From an uncultured Wohlfahrtiimonas sp. (lineage in GTDB: Bacteria > Pseudomonadota > Gammaproteobacteria > Cardiobacteriales > Wohlfahrtiimonadaceae), in NCBI GenBank assembly GCA_947630895.1, contig CANRJJ010000013.1, positions 1 to 37,080 of the forward strand: DNA of 37,080 bases, given 5' to 3'. The translations under genes and the position numbers were made by a program. Under the pieces are notes generated by a model that saw only the letters and a list, made by a program, of their open reading frames with translations, had not been told where the DNA came from and did not search any database. Below are positions 17,150 to 27,195 of the stretch, one piece after another (positions within the stretch are counted from its first letter, which is position 1; every line of letters begins with the position of its first letter).

Positions 17150-19000
17150 ATGCCAAAATATCGTTCACATACTTCGACGCAAGGTCGAAATATGGCAGGC
17201 GCGCGCGCTTTATGGCGTGCAACAGGGATGACTAACGAAGATTTTAAAAAACCAATCATTGCAGTGGTCAACTCATTTACTCAGTTTGTACCAGGTCATG
17301 TACATTTAAAAGATTTAGGTCAAATGGTTGCTCGTGAAATTGAAAAAGCGGGTGGAGTGGCAAAAGAATTTAATACGATCGCAGTGGATGATGGCATAGC
17401 AATGGGGCATGATGGCATGCTGTATTCATTACCAAGCCGTGATTTGATTGCCGACTCAGTGGAATACATGGTAAATGCTCACTGTGCTGATGCGATGATT
17501 TGTATTTCTAACTGTGACAAAATTACGCCAGGAATGTTGATGGCTGCTATGCGCCTAAATATTCCAACGATTTTTGTTTCAGGCGGCCCGATGGAATCAG
17601 GCAAGTTGGTTTGGAATAATGAGAACCTTCGTTTAGATCTAGTTGACGCTATGGTTATGGCAGCTGATGATCGTGAAGCAGATGATAAAGTTCAAGCCAT
17701 TGAAGAAAGTGCTTGCCCAACTTGTGGTTCTTGCTCAGGAATGTTCACAGCAAACTCAATGAACTGTTTGACAGAAGCACTAGGTTTATCATTACCAGGT
17801 AATGGTTCATTGTTGGCAACGCATAAAAATAGGGAGAATTTATTCTTAGAAGCTGCACGCGTAATTGTTAAAAATACACGTGATTATTATGAAAATAATA
17901 ATGAAAATGTTTTACCAAGAAATATTGCGACATTTAAAGCATTCGAAAATGCGATGATGTTGGATATTGCAATGGGTGGATCAAGTAATACCGTATTGCA
18001 TTTATTAGCCGCAGCACATGAAGCAGGCGTTGATTTTACAATGCAAGATATTGATCGTTTATCTCGCAAAGTACCTCATTTATCTAAAGTTTCACCTTCG
18101 ACTAGCAAATATCATATGGAAGATGTTCATCGTGCAGGTGGCATTATCAGTATTTTAGGTGAGCTTGCTCGAATCAATTTATTGCATACAGATTGCCATA
18201 CGGTTCATTCAAGTACATTGAAAGAAGCCATTGCAAAGTGGGATATCACTCAAACTGATGATGCTGAAATTCATAAATTCTTCCAATCAGCACCAGGTGG
18301 CGTTAGAACAACTCAAGCATTTAGCCAAGATCGCTATTTTGAATCATTGGATGATGACCGTGAAAATGGTTGTATTCGTAATGGCGAAAATGCATATAGC
18401 CAAGATGGTGGTATTGCTGTTTTATACGGAAATATCGCTAAAGATGGCTGTATTGTAAAAACTGCGGGTGTTGACGAAGAAAACTGGAAGTTTACAGGTA
18501 AAGCTCGAGTTTATGAAAGCCAAGATTCTGCTGTAAAAGGCATTTTAAATAGTGAAGTTCAAGAGGGTGAAGTAGTAATCATCCGTTATGAAGGGCCAAA
18601 AGGTGGGCCAGGTATGCAAGAAATGTTGTACCCAACTTCATATTTAAAATCAAAAGGTTTAGGTAAAGCTTGTGCTTTATTAACGGATGGTAGATTTTCA
18701 GGGGGAACTTCAGGTTTATCTATTGGCCATGCCTCACCAGAAGCTGCTGAAGGTGGAATCATTGCTGTTGTGGAAACTGGTGATGAAATCATCATTGATA
18801 TTCCTGAAAGAAAAATCCATTTAAATCTTTCTCCTGAAGTGATTGAAGCGAGATTAGAAGAACAAGCTAAAATTGGATTTATCCCAAAAGAAGAGCGTGC
18901 TCGTAAAGTATCTGCAGCTTTGAAAGTTTATGGTGCTTTGGCTACATCCGCAGCATTTGGTGCTGTTAGAGATGTAAATAGATTGAACCAGTTGAAATAA
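17150..19000 (+). CDS. ilvD: Dihydroxy-acid dehydratase
   Basis: Iron-sulfur enzyme of 616 residues (E. coli IlvD 616) that dehydrates 2,3-dihydroxy-3-methylbutanoate and -pentanoate, the third common step of valine, isoleucine and leucine synthesis. Motifs: [20 protein letters not shown] at the N-terminus, [20 protein letters not shown], cluster cysteines in [12 protein letters not shown] and [32 protein letters not shown], then [25 protein letters not shown] and [11 protein letters not shown]. It is full length with no damage. It stands alone on its transcript, preceded by a likely leader peptide and followed by a terminator. Confidence 0.97.
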   Translation: MPKYRSHTSTQGRNMAGARALWRATGMTNEDFKKPIIAVVNSFTQFVPGHVHLKDLGQMVAREIEKAGGVAKEFNTIAVDDGIAMGHDGMLYSLPSRDLIADSVEYMVNAHCADAMICISNCDKITPGMLMAAMRLNIPTIFVSGGPMESGKLVWNNENLRLDLVDAMVMAADDREADDKVQAIEESACPTCGSCSGMFTANSMNCLTEALGLSLPGNGSLLATHKNRENLFLEAARVIVKNTRDYYENNNENVLPRNIATFKAFENAMMLDIAMGGSSNTVLHLLAAAHEAGVDFTMQDIDRLSRKVPHLSKVSPSTSKYHMEDVHRAGGIISILGELARINLLHTDCHTVHSSTLKEAIAKWDITQTDDAEIHKFFQSAPGGVRTTQAFSQDRYFESLDDDRENGCIRNGENAYSQDGGIAVLYGNIAKDGCIVKTAGVDEENWKFTGKARVYESQDSAVKGILNSEVQEGEVVIIRYEGPKGGPGMQEMLYPTSYLKSKGLGKACALLTDGRFSGGTSGLSIGHASPEAAEGGIIAVVETGDEIIIDIPERKIHLNLSPEVIEARLEEQAKIGFIPKEERARKVSAALKVYGALATSAAFGAVRDVNRLNQLK

Positions 19001-19010
19001 ATTGTATGTG

Positions 19011-19040
19011 AAATAGGCCTATATTCAATAGGCTTATTTT
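19011..19040 (+). terminator. Rho-independent terminator after ilvD
   Basis: AAATAGGCCTAT (19011-19022) pairs with ATAGGCTTATTT (19028-19039), one G-U pair, 5-nt loop, T-rich end. It lies 10 bp past the ilvD stop. Confidence 0.75.
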
Positions 19041-19140
19041 ATAAGATATAAGCGACCGACTACCGGTCTATATCGTTGTAAATAGATTAATAGTTAAATC
19101 GTAAAACTTAAATTTCAGTTATTAAAAAATACTAAATTAA

Positions 19141-19666
19141 TTATTAATAACGATATAAGGTTGAATAACTTCCCAAATGTCACATTTAACTCTATTTTTG
19201 AAACCTTCATTGAGCATTTTGATATTTATCTGACCATTATTTGAATATTTTAAATACTAATCGATCATCTGTTCTTTGTACCAAAAGAGCAGAATCTTCA
19301 GATAAATCTAGAGATGCTTTTTCTCACAGCTTTTCAATATAGAATATATTATCCGGCGACATTTTTCGTATTAGTTATTTCAATAAATATAATTCTGCAA
19401 ATGTGGTCATAGTTATATCTAAAATATCATATAGATTTTCAAAAGATTCACTACCAAAGAATTTTAAATATTTTAATCTGAAGATACGGGTTCTTGATTA
19501 TTAATGCATTCAGTGCTGGAAGAGATCGTTTTATTGAGAGAGAAGTTAAGCTACAGATAGATTTCTGAAGAATATTTTTATTATTTAACATAATATATAG
19601 AAGTAGAACTATTGTAGTGTTGAATTTATGCAAACGATCTGGATTAAGATAGCCTATAATTACCAT
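19141..19666 (-). pseudogene. Decayed reading frame, function unknown
   Basis: This 690-bp gap after ilvD holds no intact gene. On the minus strand one frame from 19494 to 19237 reads like protein apart from two internal stops (near 19377 and 19325): segments include FRLKYLKFFGSESFENLYDIL, SPDNIFYIEKL and SEDSALLVQRTDDRLVFKIF. Past 19237 the same frame still gives fragments such as WSDKYQNAQ between further stops, and before 19494 the apparent continuation is in another frame, within a 71-residue ORF at 19451-19666. This pattern fits an inactivated gene with stops and at least one frameshift. The family was not recognised. Chance cannot be excluded without a protein search. Confidence 0.4.
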
Positions 19667-19694
19667 CGTCTATTTTACTTGATTATTTATCACC

Positions 19695-20297
19695 ATGAAT
19701 TCTGAGTTAATCGTTACCAATATTTTGAATGGATTTAAACCATTTCTTCCGTATATTATTTCTATCTTCTTTATCATTTTACTTTTCATCATTGTGAGAA
19801 GTTTTTTCACGTGTAAGAAATTCTCTCCTAGTTTGTTTAATGATAATAATTTCCATGTGGTCAGCTTGCTGAATAAACAAGAAATAAAAGTTTATGAAGC
19901 GCTGCTAGAAAATATCCAAATAGCTTCTAATAATCAATTCAAAGTATTCGCTCAAGTTAGCTTAGGTGAAATTCTAAAAAATTCAGATCGCAGCTCATTT
20001 AATCGCATCAACCAGAAACGTGCTGATTTTTGTATCGTTGACCAAAATTACTTGCCTATCGCAATTATCGAATATCATGGTGGTGGTCATTACAGAGGAA
20101 ATTACAAAGAGCGTGATGAAATTAAGCAACAAGCTGCTGAATATGCGGGGTTAATCTATCACGCTATTTTGGAAAGAGATTTTGATGATGTAGGTAATCA
20201 TATTAAAAGTACGATTCTACCTATGTTACATGCTAAAAAAGATAAAGTTTCCAAGAAAATTTATCAAAAAGATCATCGAATAGAACCTACTTTTTAA
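19695..20297 (+). CDS. Membrane-anchored DUF2726 nuclease-like protein
   Basis: Protein of 200 residues with one N-terminal membrane segment (about 18-38) and a cytosolic DUF2726 domain (about 56-175). The domain shows LLNKQEIKVYEALLE, then KRADFCIVD (Asp111), IAIIEYHGGGHYRGNYKERDEIKQQAAEYAG with Glu126. DUF2726 is assigned to the restriction-endonuclease-like superfamily; the Asp...Glu pattern fits a PD-(D/E)xK site, although the usual lysine is not evident. No function is established. It stands alone between the decayed region and the convergent dnaG, and its start at ATG 19695 lacks a clear Shine-Dalgarno sequence. Confidence 0.75.
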   Translation: MNSELIVTNILNGFKPFLPYIISIFFIILLFIIVRSFFTCKKFSPSLFNDNNFHVVSLLNKQEIKVYEALLENIQIASNNQFKVFAQVSLGEILKNSDRSSFNRINQKRADFCIVDQNYLPIAIIEYHGGGHYRGNYKERDEIKQQAAEYAGLIYHAILERDFDDVGNHIKSTILPMLHAKKDKVSKKIYQKDHRIEPTF

Positions 20298-20306
20298 CAT
20301 AATCTA

Positions 20307-20341
20307 ATAACAAGAACTAGTTATTTATTAGTTCTTGTTAT
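20307..20341. terminator. Convergent inverted repeat between the DUF2726 gene and dnaG
   Basis: Perfect 13-bp arms ATAACAAGAACTA (20307-20319) and TAGTTCTTGTTAT (20329-20341), 9-nt loop. The dnaG stop (20328-20330) lies inside it. The T tracts on both sides are poor, so it is a probable but not ideal bidirectional terminator. Confidence 0.5.
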
Positions 20342-22067
20342 ACAGCAACTTAAGTTCATCACTGGTTAAAGGTAATCCTTTAGCGAATTTACTTAAAATT
20401 TGTTTACGAGGATCAGCTCTTTGTGCCAATCGTTTCAAGGCATCTTCAAACTCTGTTTGATGTAAAGATTCATCCAACATATGATCCAAAATACTTAAAG
20501 ATTCTACATATTGAATCCATGGTTTATCTTGAAACTTTCCTAGTAATTGTGCGGTTGTACGAATTTCAGGATGATCTAAAATTGTTGTGATCAATTGATA
20601 CAAAACTTTTGCACCTTTTTCTTCACTGTCTAACAAAAACTCATAATTATGAATGGTTTGGGCTAACTGTAAATTATTTAATAGTAAAACGATTCCACGC
20701 TCAACTAAGTTCTTACCTTGTTTCTGATTCATTGGCATTGAGCTGCTATTGGCTGCCCTGCCTTTTTCCACATGTTTATTTAGAATATTTTGCGAAACTG
20801 CTGATTTTTTGCCAAGCTCAGCACGCAACAAATCTCTTAATGGAATATCAGGCATTGAATTAATCAAATTACCCATATCTGTTAGTAACTGAGATCTTCC
20901 TTCTAAAGTTTCTAAAGGATATTTATTCTCAAAATGATTAAACAGATATTCTGATAATGGCGTTGCATTATTCACTAATTGATTGAATGCATCACGCCCA
21001 TATGCTTTTAAGTAACTGTCTGGATCATGGTTATCTGGCAAGAATAAAAACTTAATTTCTTTATCAGAATGCATGACAGGTAAAGCATTTTCCATTGCTT
21101 TATAAGCGGCATTTTGCCCTGCGGTATCACCATCGAAACAGAAAACGACAGAATGTGTGTAACGGAATAAATTCGCAACTTGTGTATTTGACATTGCTGT
21201 ACCCAACGTTGCCACAACATTTTGAATGCCAAAATGCGACATCATTACGACATCCATGTACCCTTCAACAACTAGAATTTCATTATAATTACGAACATCT
21301 CTGCGTAATTCATACAATCCATAAAGTTCTTTACCTTTATGAAATACCGAAGTTTCAGGCGAGTTTAGATATTTAGGTTCGCCAGCTCCGATGATTCGTC
21401 CACCAAATGCAATGGTTTCACCTTTTCTATTGCGAATGGGAAACATAATGCGATCACGGAAACGATCGTAAAAATGGTTAACTTTATTTTGAGCAGAAAT
21501 GATTAAGCCAGCGTCTTCTAATATTTGCTCATTTGCACCTTTGCTTTTTAAGGTCATTAATAAAGCATTCCAACTATCTGGCGCAAATCCAATATTAAAG
21601 CGCTCGATATCTTCAGCAGTTAAATCTCGACCAGCTAAATAGTCGCGAGCTTTCTGATGATCGGCTTTTTTTAATTCTCGTTGGAAAAATAGATTGGCTT
21701 CATTGAGTGCAGATAAAGTTGTCTGTGTTTTTTTCTCTGCTTCAGGAGAAATATTATGGCGGCGCTCATAAGGAATCACCATTCCTTCATGGTGTGCCAA
21801 GTATTCAATCGTTTCAACGAATTCTAATTTTTCGTAATCCATCAAAAAGGTAATAACATTACCCTTAGCACCACAACCAAAGCAATGAAATAACTGTTTA
21901 CTTTGGTTAACCATAAATGATGGTGTTTTTTCCTGATGAAATGGGCAACACGCTTTAAAACTGTTCCCCATTTTTTTTAGCGGCACGCGTTGATTGATTA
22001 TTTCGATAATATCAACACGACCAATGACTTCATCAATAAAATGATTTGGGATAAAACCTTTACTCAT
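20328..22067 (-). CDS. dnaG: DNA primase DnaG
   Basis: Primase of 579 residues (E. coli 581) that makes RNA primers for replication. The N-terminal CHC2 zinc ribbon uses C41-P-F-H44 and C62-F-G-C65. The core follows with SPETSVFHKGKELYGL, then the TOPRIM motifs VVEGYMDVV, ATLGTAMS and FCFDGDTAGQNAA. The C-terminal part (about 440-579) is the DnaB-binding domain and is poorly conserved, as usual. It starts 2 bp after the yqeY stop. In enterics dnaG lies between rpsU and rpoD; here yqeY precedes it, rpsU is absent and rpoD lies upstream. Confidence 0.96.
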   Translation of the reverse strand: MSKGFIPNHFIDEVIGRVDIIEIINQRVPLKKMGNSFKACCPFHQEKTPSFMVNQSKQLFHCFGCGAKGNVITFLMDYEKLEFVETIEYLAHHEGMVIPYERRHNISPEAEKKTQTTLSALNEANLFFQRELKKADHQKARDYLAGRDLTAEDIERFNIGFAPDSWNALLMTLKSKGANEQILEDAGLIISAQNKVNHFYDRFRDRIMFPIRNRKGETIAFGGRIIGAGEPKYLNSPETSVFHKGKELYGLYELRRDVRNYNEILVVEGYMDVVMMSHFGIQNVVATLGTAMSNTQVANLFRYTHSVVFCFDGDTAGQNAAYKAMENALPVMHSDKEIKFLFLPDNHDPDSYLKAYGRDAFNQLVNNATPLSEYLFNHFENKYPLETLEGRSQLLTDMGNLINSMPDIPLRDLLRAELGKKSAVSQNILNKHVEKGRAANSSSMPMNQKQGKNLVERGIVLLLNNLQLAQTIHNYEFLLDSEEKGAKVLYQLITTILDHPEIRTTAQLLGKFQDKPWIQYVESLSILDHMLDESLHQTEFEDALKRLAQRADPRKQILSKFAKGLPLTSDELKLLYNKN

Positions 22068-22069
22068 TA

Positions 22070-22516
22070 TTATTGGTTTAACGCTGCTTTCAATAATTTA
22101 CTTACTTCACCCATGTCAGCTTTACCTTCTAACTTAGGTTTTAAAATGGCCATAACTTTACCCATATCTTTCATGGTTAACGCACCACTTTCAGTAATTG
22201 CTTGGCTAATTGCCGCTTGGATATCTTCAGGTTTCATTTGCTCTGGCAAATAAGGCATAATGATTGATAATTCAGCTTCTTCAACGCCTACTAAATCTAA
22301 GCGGTTAGCTTTTTGAAATTGATCGATGGATTCTTTGCGTTGTTTAACCATACGAACTAAAACCGCAGTTACAGCTGCATCATCCATTTCAATGCGTTGA
22401 TCAACTTCAACTTGTTTAATTTCAGCACTGATCAAACGGAGTGTCGCAAGCTTTTCTTTATTTTTCTCACGCATTGCAGTTTTAATATCATCTAAGATTG
22501 TCTCTTTTAAGCTCAT
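22070..22516 (-). CDS. yqeY: GatB/YqeY-domain protein
   Basis: Protein of 148 residues, full length for the YqeY family. It reads MSLKETILDDIKTAMREKNK, LRLISAEIKQVEVDQR, RMVKQRKESIDQFQKA, EELSII-like MPYLPEQM, and ends in KDMGKVMAILKPKLEGKADMGEVSKLLKAAL. The last part resembles the tRNA-binding tail of the GatB amidotransferase subunit, so tRNA contact is inferred, but no function is established. A strong AAGGAGTTAACC precedes the ATG. It forms a two-gene unit with dnaG. Confidence 0.93.
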   Translation of the reverse strand: MSLKETILDDIKTAMREKNKEKLATLRLISAEIKQVEVDQRIEMDDAAVTAVLVRMVKQRKESIDQFQKANRLDLVGVEEAELSIIMPYLPEQMKPEDIQAAISQAITESGALTMKDMGKVMAILKPKLEGKADMGEVSKLLKAALNQ

Positions 22517-22572
22517 GGTTAACTCCTTTTCAAAGCGTACATTATAGAACGAATTGAATAAATTCTCATAAA

Positions 22573-22599
22573 AAAAGCCCTAAAATCATTAGGGCTTTT
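22573..22599 (-). terminator. Rho-independent terminator after the lipoprotein gene
   Basis: AAAAGCCCTAA and TTAGGGCTTTT arms with a 5-nt loop; the minus-strand read ends in a T run. It separates the DUF945-like gene from yqeY-dnaG, so the latter pair needs its own promoter in the short gap. Confidence 0.88.
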
Positions 22600-22617
22600 G
22601 TACAAAGGTTATGCTAT

Positions 22618-24147
22618 TTACTGGAATGCATTAAAAATTTCAGCAGTTGTTAAAGTTTTACCATTGATATTCCAAGTACCATCTTTAAATGTAATATCAA
22701 TTAACAACGTACCTTCTTCCAATTTAATTGGAGAAACTCCTAATGGTGCCGCTTGCATTGCTGACAACATCATTACCATTTGAATCGCACCTTTAACTTC
22801 ATTCGCAGCTACAGATGGATCTTTATTGTCTAAAGTTAAGAATTTTTCATACTGAGAAATTAAGTAACCTTCTGTTACTTTACCCACAAATTTAAATTCG
22901 CTGATGTAGGTATCGATTAATTCTACAGGGTTTTGACCATCTAAAACCATGCTGATTTCATCAGGATTTTCTGAATTTTGTAACAACTGTACTAAATCTT
23001 CTGTTGGTTGGAATGCGAAATCAACTTTTAATTCATCACCAATCGTCAATTTATTTTCAATCACTGATTCAATACGCGTATCTTTAGATAATACTGAAGT
23101 GATCAATTTTAAGAATTGTTCTGATTGTTCCTCTGATAATTCAGAAGGATCCTGTGCTGATAATGCATTCAATTGTTGAATTAATTCGCTCCAATTTTTA
23201 ATGTTGTTGATGCCTTGAATGTTTGTAGAAATTAAGAAAGAGCCAAAGTTTAGTGCTGCTAATTTATCTTTAGTGATGATCACTTCACCAATTTGATAAG
23301 CCAAGTCTGCAGCTAATTGATTATTGCTTTCTTGTACATTTGTTTTTGATTCTAATTTGTTTAAAGTTGCATCATAAGATTCAATGCCTGCTGCAAATTT
23401 AACATCTGCTGAACCTAATGTTGCTGTTGTATTGTATTTAATTGGGCTTGCATTGTATTCTGTTGAAGCTGCAAGTTTAGTTAAATCAGCCGTTAATTGA
23501 ACTTCTTCAGCCAATGGACCTACAACTTTTAAATTTAAATCTTTACCTTCAAAACCTGATTTGAATGCTTTGATTTCACTATAGTTTTCATTAAAGTTGA
23601 TTAATGCTGTGCTATCTAAATGGTTTAATGTTAATTCTGCAACATCCGTACCTGATACTGAAACAGGAATTGTATTTTTATCTAATTTTGCAGTGTAACC
23701 AAATGATTTAGCTTTTTCGTTCAATTCGCCTTTGTATTTCGCATTCGCTAAAATGTTATTCAATACAATTGTGTCACCCGTTTGAGGAATTTCGATGCTT
23801 ACATTACCGTTAGTTGTACCAACGATATGAGCGCTACCATTTTTAGCATTGTATTTTTTCAAATCAACTTCAGAATTGGATTTAAAGCTATATTTGATTA
23901 ACGCGCTGTTTTGATTGTCTGCGTAATCAAATTCATCATTTAATGTAACTTTGTTATTTTCATTTGTAATTTTTGCGATATAAGTCATTGTGCCTGGGCT
24001 GAATTCAGCGGACTTATTCACAACAGTGTTTGTTGCTGCAATATAACTTTTTTCAAAGTTAGCAACATTTTCTGTATCTGTTGCTTTATTGTCAGAGCAA
24101 CCATAAATAACCAAAGGTAAAGCGAGTGCTAAGATTGTTTTTTTCAT
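22618..24147 (-). CDS. DUF945 (YdgA)-like lipoprotein
   Basis: Protein of 509 residues. ATG 24147 is chosen because GAGGATATAAA precedes it and a lipoprotein signal begins there; the longer frame to 24192 adds a poor N-terminus. The signal MKKTILALALPLVIYGC ends in a lipobox with Cys17. The mature part is rich in Asn, Lys, Thr and Leu with many alternating beta-like stretches, and ends in WNINGKTLTTAEIFNAF, which resembles the end of YdgA/DUF945 proteins (NGQ-K-M). The middle (LIQQLNAL to TRIESVIENKLTIGDEL) fits the same family. Standard YdgA has a membrane anchor rather than a lipobox. Function unknown, probably periplasmic. It lies 48 bp after dusA. Confidence 0.55.
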   Translation of the reverse strand: MKKTILALALPLVIYGCSDNKATDTENVANFEKSYIAATNTVVNKSAEFSPGTMTYIAKITNENNKVTLNDEFDYADNQNSALIKYSFKSNSEVDLKKYNAKNGSAHIVGTTNGNVSIEIPQTGDTIVLNNILANAKYKGELNEKAKSFGYTAKLDKNTIPVSVSGTDVAELTLNHLDSTALINFNENYSEIKAFKSGFEGKDLNLKVVGPLAEEVQLTADLTKLAASTEYNASPIKYNTTATLGSADVKFAAGIESYDATLNKLESKTNVQESNNQLAADLAYQIGEVIITKDKLAALNFGSFLISTNIQGINNIKNWSELIQQLNALSAQDPSELSEEQSEQFLKLITSVLSKDTRIESVIENKLTIGDELKVDFAFQPTEDLVQLLQNSENPDEISMVLDGQNPVELIDTYISEFKFVGKVTEGYLISQYEKFLTLDNKDPSVAANEVKGAIQMVMMLSAMQAAPLGVSPIKLEEGTLLIDITFKDGTWNINGKTLTTAEIFNAFQ

Positions 24148-24195
24148 TTTATATCCTCGTTTAAATATAGGCGCATAATACCATAAAGGCATATA

Positions 24196-25173
24196 TTAAA
24201 GCATTCTGTCGAAACTTTTTTGTACAGCTTTTTCGATCACTTCAAAGTTAGCATTGTCAGCAAACATATTTTCACTCATATATCTTCGCCATTGTCTGCT
24301 TTTTGGATATCCATTAAAGATGCCTAACAAATGTCTAGCGATATGATGTAAGCGAACACCGTTAGAAATTTCTTCATCAATATAAGGTTTTAATTCGCTT
24401 AAAATATCAAAAGGTGTTTTCTCTGATGCTTCTTCGCCAAAATAGAGATGGTCAACAGAATTCAGAAGAAATGGTGAGTGATAAGCAGCACGGCCTAACA
24501 TTACACCATCTAAATTATTTTTAACTTCAATGCCTTCTTCTGCTGTTTGAATGCCACCATTTAAAATGATCTGTAAGTCCGGGAAATCATTTTTAAGCGC
24601 ATAAACGCGATCATAATCTAACGGGGGTATTTCTCTATTTTCTTTTGGAGACAATCCAGAAAGCCAAGCTTTTCTGGCATGCACAATAAAAGTTTTACAG
24701 CCTGCTTTGCTAATGACATCAATAAATCTATGGGTAAATTCATATTCATCTTGATGATCAATACCGATTCTATTTTTGATCGTTACAGGAATTGACACGG
24801 CAGATTGCATTGCATCAAAACATTCAGCAACCAATTCAGGCTCAGTCATTAAGCATGCACCAAAGCGACCTTTTTGTACACGATCAGATGGACAACCACA
24901 ATTTAAATTGATTTCTGTATATCCATAATCTTCTGCAATTTTAGCGCTGATTTTTAAATCTTCAGGATCAGAACCACCCAATTGCAACGCCACAGGATTT
25001 TCCTGATGCTTGAAGTATAAATGATGTTTTTGATCGCCATGAAGGATTGCACCCGTTGTGACCATTTCGGTATAAAGCAGACTTTGCTTAGTCATCAAAC
25101 GATGAAAGTATCTGCAATGACGATCTGTCCAATTTAACATTGGTGCAACACTGAATTGATGGTAGTTTTTCAT
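24196..25173 (-). CDS. dusA: tRNA-dihydrouridine(20/20a) synthase DusA
   Basis: FMN-dependent reductase of 325 residues that reduces U20/U20a in the tRNA D-loop. It shows [47 protein letters not shown], the catalytic cysteine in [49 protein letters not shown] and LNGGIQT. The [13 protein letters not shown] element marks the DusA subgroup rather than DusB or DusC. There is no clear ribosome site before ATG 25173. It is separated from rpoD by a terminator. Confidence 0.95.
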   Translation of the reverse strand: MKNYHQFSVAPMLNWTDRHCRYFHRLMTKQSLLYTEMVTTGAILHGDQKHHLYFKHQENPVALQLGGSDPEDLKISAKIAEDYGYTEINLNCGCPSDRVQKGRFGACLMTEPELVAECFDAMQSAVSIPVTIKNRIGIDHQDEYEFTHRFIDVISKAGCKTFIVHARKAWLSGLSPKENREIPPLDYDRVYALKNDFPDLQIILNGGIQTAEEGIEVKNNLDGVMLGRAAYHSPFLLNSVDHLYFGEEASEKTPFDILSELKPYIDEEISNGVRLHHIARHLLGIFNGYPKSRQWRRYMSENMFADNANFEVIEKAVQKSFDRML

Positions 25174-25186
25174 AGTATAAAAAATT

Positions 25187-25215
25187 AAAACCTCTTAACT
25201 GCTTAAGAGGTTTTA
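25187..25215 (-). terminator. Rho-independent terminator after rpoD
   Basis: CCTCTTAA (25191-25198) and TTAAGAGG (25203-25210) around a 4-nt loop, extended by A/T pairs, with a T tract on the minus strand. It lies 20 bp past the rpoD stop. Confidence 0.88.
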
Positions 25216-25235
25216 TAAATAATAGATTAATAAAA

Positions 25236-27116
25236 TTACTCGTTATCTAAGAAGCTGCGCAAGCTCTCTGAACGATTTGGATGACGCAATTTACGCAATG
25301 CTTTCGCTTCAATCTGACGAATACGCTCACGAGTTACATCAAACTGTTTACCCACTTCTTCCAAAGTATGATCAGTATTCATATCGATACCGAAACGCAT
25401 ACGCAATACTTTAGCTTCTCTAGGCGTTAAGCTTTCTAAAACTTCACGGGTTGCTTCACTTAAACCAACACTTGTTGCTGCTTCTAGTGGGGAAATCATG
25501 CCTGTATCTTCAATGAAGTCACCTAAATGTGAATCTTCATCATCACCTACTGGCGTTTCCATAGAAATAGGTTCTTTAGCAATTTTGAGAACTTTACGAA
25601 TACGATCTTCTGGTAAACCCATTGCTTCTGCTAATTCTTCAGGCGTTGCTTCTCTACCCATGTCTTGCAACATTTGACGAGAAATACGATTCAATTTATT
25701 AATTGTTTCAATCATGTGAACAGGAATACGAATTGTACGCGCCTGATCCGCAATTGAACGTGTAATCGCTTGACGAATCCACCAAGTTGCATAAGTAGAG
25801 AATTTAAAACCACGACGATATTCAAATTTATCTACAGCTTTCATCAAGCCAATATTACCTTCTTGGATTAAATCTAAGAATTGTAAGCCACGGTTTGTAT
25901 ATTTCTTCGCGATAGAAATTACTAAACGTAAGTTTGCTTCAATCATTTCACGCTTAGCACGTTTAGCTTTTGCTTCATTGATTGAAATTTCACGGTTAAT
26001 TTCTTTAATTGTGAAAATATTCAAACCATTTGCTTTTTCAATTGCAGCCAATGAATCTTGAATTTCAAACATTGCATCTTTATGTTCAGCCAATGCTTTT
26101 GCATACTTAGCTTTACCTGTTGAAACTTCTTCAAACCATTCTTTGTTTGTTTCATTACCAGGAAAACCTTTGATGAAATCCTCTCTAGGCATTTTACAAA
26201 TACCGATACAGATTTTCATCGCTTTGCGTTCTAATGGACGAATGCTATCGATGGTTTCTTTCAATAAAGTCACCATATCTTCTTGCATTTTCGGCGCTAA
26301 TCTAAATTCAATGAATTTACTTTTTAGGCGCTCTTGAGCTTCAGTAATTAATGCTTCAACATTTTTTTTGCGTTTATTACTTCTTAAAGCATCAATTTCT
26401 GCAATGATTGCTTTTAGTTCAGCGATCTTTTCAGCAAAAACTTCTTTATTTGGACCTGTTTCAGTTGCAGCTGCGCCACCTTCTGATTCTTCATCATCTT
26501 CGACAGCATCATCTGTTGCAACTTCTTCATCTTCTAAAACTAACTCTTCGTCATCTTTATCTTCAACAACTTCTGAATAATAGCTAGCATCAACAAAGCC
26601 TGTTGCAATGTCTGCTAAGCGCTGCTCCGGACCTAATGTTTCTTCATAGCGTTTGATCAATAAATCAACGGCTGGATGGAAGTTAGCTAAGTTAAGAAGA
26701 GAATTATTTAAACCTTCTTCAATACGGATCGCGATAGATTTTTCTTCATCACGAGATAAAAGATCAACAGTACCCATTTCACGCATATACATGCGGACAG
26801 GATCTGTTGTTCTACCGATTTCACTACTATCAATATTTGCTAATACTGCTGCGGCTTCGTCAACTGCGTCATCATCACCAATATTGTCACCAGCTAACAT
26901 TAAGCTGTCCATATCTGGTGCTTCGTCACTCACCTTGATGCCCATCTCAGAGATCATCGCAATGATGCTTTCTATTTGCTCTGGATCGATGATGTCTTCC
27001 GGAAGGTGATCATTGATTTCAGCATACGTTAAGTAACCTTGCTCTTTACCTTGAGCAATGAGTTCCTTAATACGTTGTTGTTGTTCTGTAAGTGTTAAAG
27101 CATTTTGCTTACTCAT
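25236..27116 (-). CDS. rpoD: RNA polymerase sigma-70 factor RpoD
   Basis: Primary sigma factor of 626 residues (E. coli 613). Region 1.1 ([25 protein letters not shown]), region 1.2 ([21 protein letters not shown]), an acidic non-conserved stretch near 185-225, then region 2 with [34 protein letters not shown] and [19 protein letters not shown], region 3 ([13 protein letters not shown]) and region 4 with ALRMRFG-like [40 protein letters not shown]. It is clearly the housekeeping factor. The ribosome site is weak (GGAA). An extended -10 promoter and palindrome lie about 45-80 bp upstream. Confidence 0.98.
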   Translation of the reverse strand: MSKQNALTLTEQQQRIKELIAQGKEQGYLTYAEINDHLPEDIIDPEQIESIIAMISEMGIKVSDEAPDMDSLMLAGDNIGDDDAVDEAAAVLANIDSSEIGRTTDPVRMYMREMGTVDLLSRDEEKSIAIRIEEGLNNSLLNLANFHPAVDLLIKRYEETLGPEQRLADIATGFVDASYYSEVVEDKDDEELVLEDEEVATDDAVEDDEESEGGAAATETGPNKEVFAEKIAELKAIIAEIDALRSNKRKKNVEALITEAQERLKSKFIEFRLAPKMQEDMVTLLKETIDSIRPLERKAMKICIGICKMPREDFIKGFPGNETNKEWFEEVSTGKAKYAKALAEHKDAMFEIQDSLAAIEKANGLNIFTIKEINREISINEAKAKRAKREMIEANLRLVISIAKKYTNRGLQFLDLIQEGNIGLMKAVDKFEYRRGFKFSTYATWWIRQAITRSIADQARTIRIPVHMIETINKLNRISRQMLQDMGREATPEELAEAMGLPEDRIRKVLKIAKEPISMETPVGDDEDSHLGDFIEDTGMISPLEAATSVGLSEATREVLESLTPREAKVLRMRFGIDMNTDHTLEEVGKQFDVTRERIRQIEAKALRKLRHPNRSESLRSFLDNE

Positions 27117-27159
27117 ATGAATTCCGATAACCCTAATAATGTAAAAAACGCAATCGAAT

Positions 27160-27168
27160 ATTATACCA
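27160..27168 (-). promoter_or_regulatory. Candidate extended -10 promoter for rpoD
   Basis: On the minus strand TGG is followed by TATAAT, an extended -10 element 44 bp before the rpoD start. No -35 at 17 bp; instead a palindrome occupies that region. Confidence 0.5.
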
Positions 27169-27171
27169 TAT

Positions 27172-27195
27172 TTGATGAAGTATTATATTCATCAA
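27172..27195. repeat. Palindrome next to the rpoD promoter
   Basis: Perfect 8-bp arms TTGATGAA (27172-27179) and TTCATCAA (27188-27195) with an 8-nt AT spacer, just upstream of the candidate rpoD -10 element. It could be an operator or a hairpin for the upstream transcript; there is no T tract typical of a terminator. Confidence 0.5.

Noticed and set aside
19451-19666. 71-residue minus-strand ORF as a gene
   Set aside because: Low-complexity Leu/Ile/Asn/Lys composition, no ribosome site, and the neighbouring frame carries the more protein-like remnant.
26368-26580. Serine-rich plus-strand ORF
   Set aside because: It is the complement of the acidic stretch of RpoD, so its composition follows from that.
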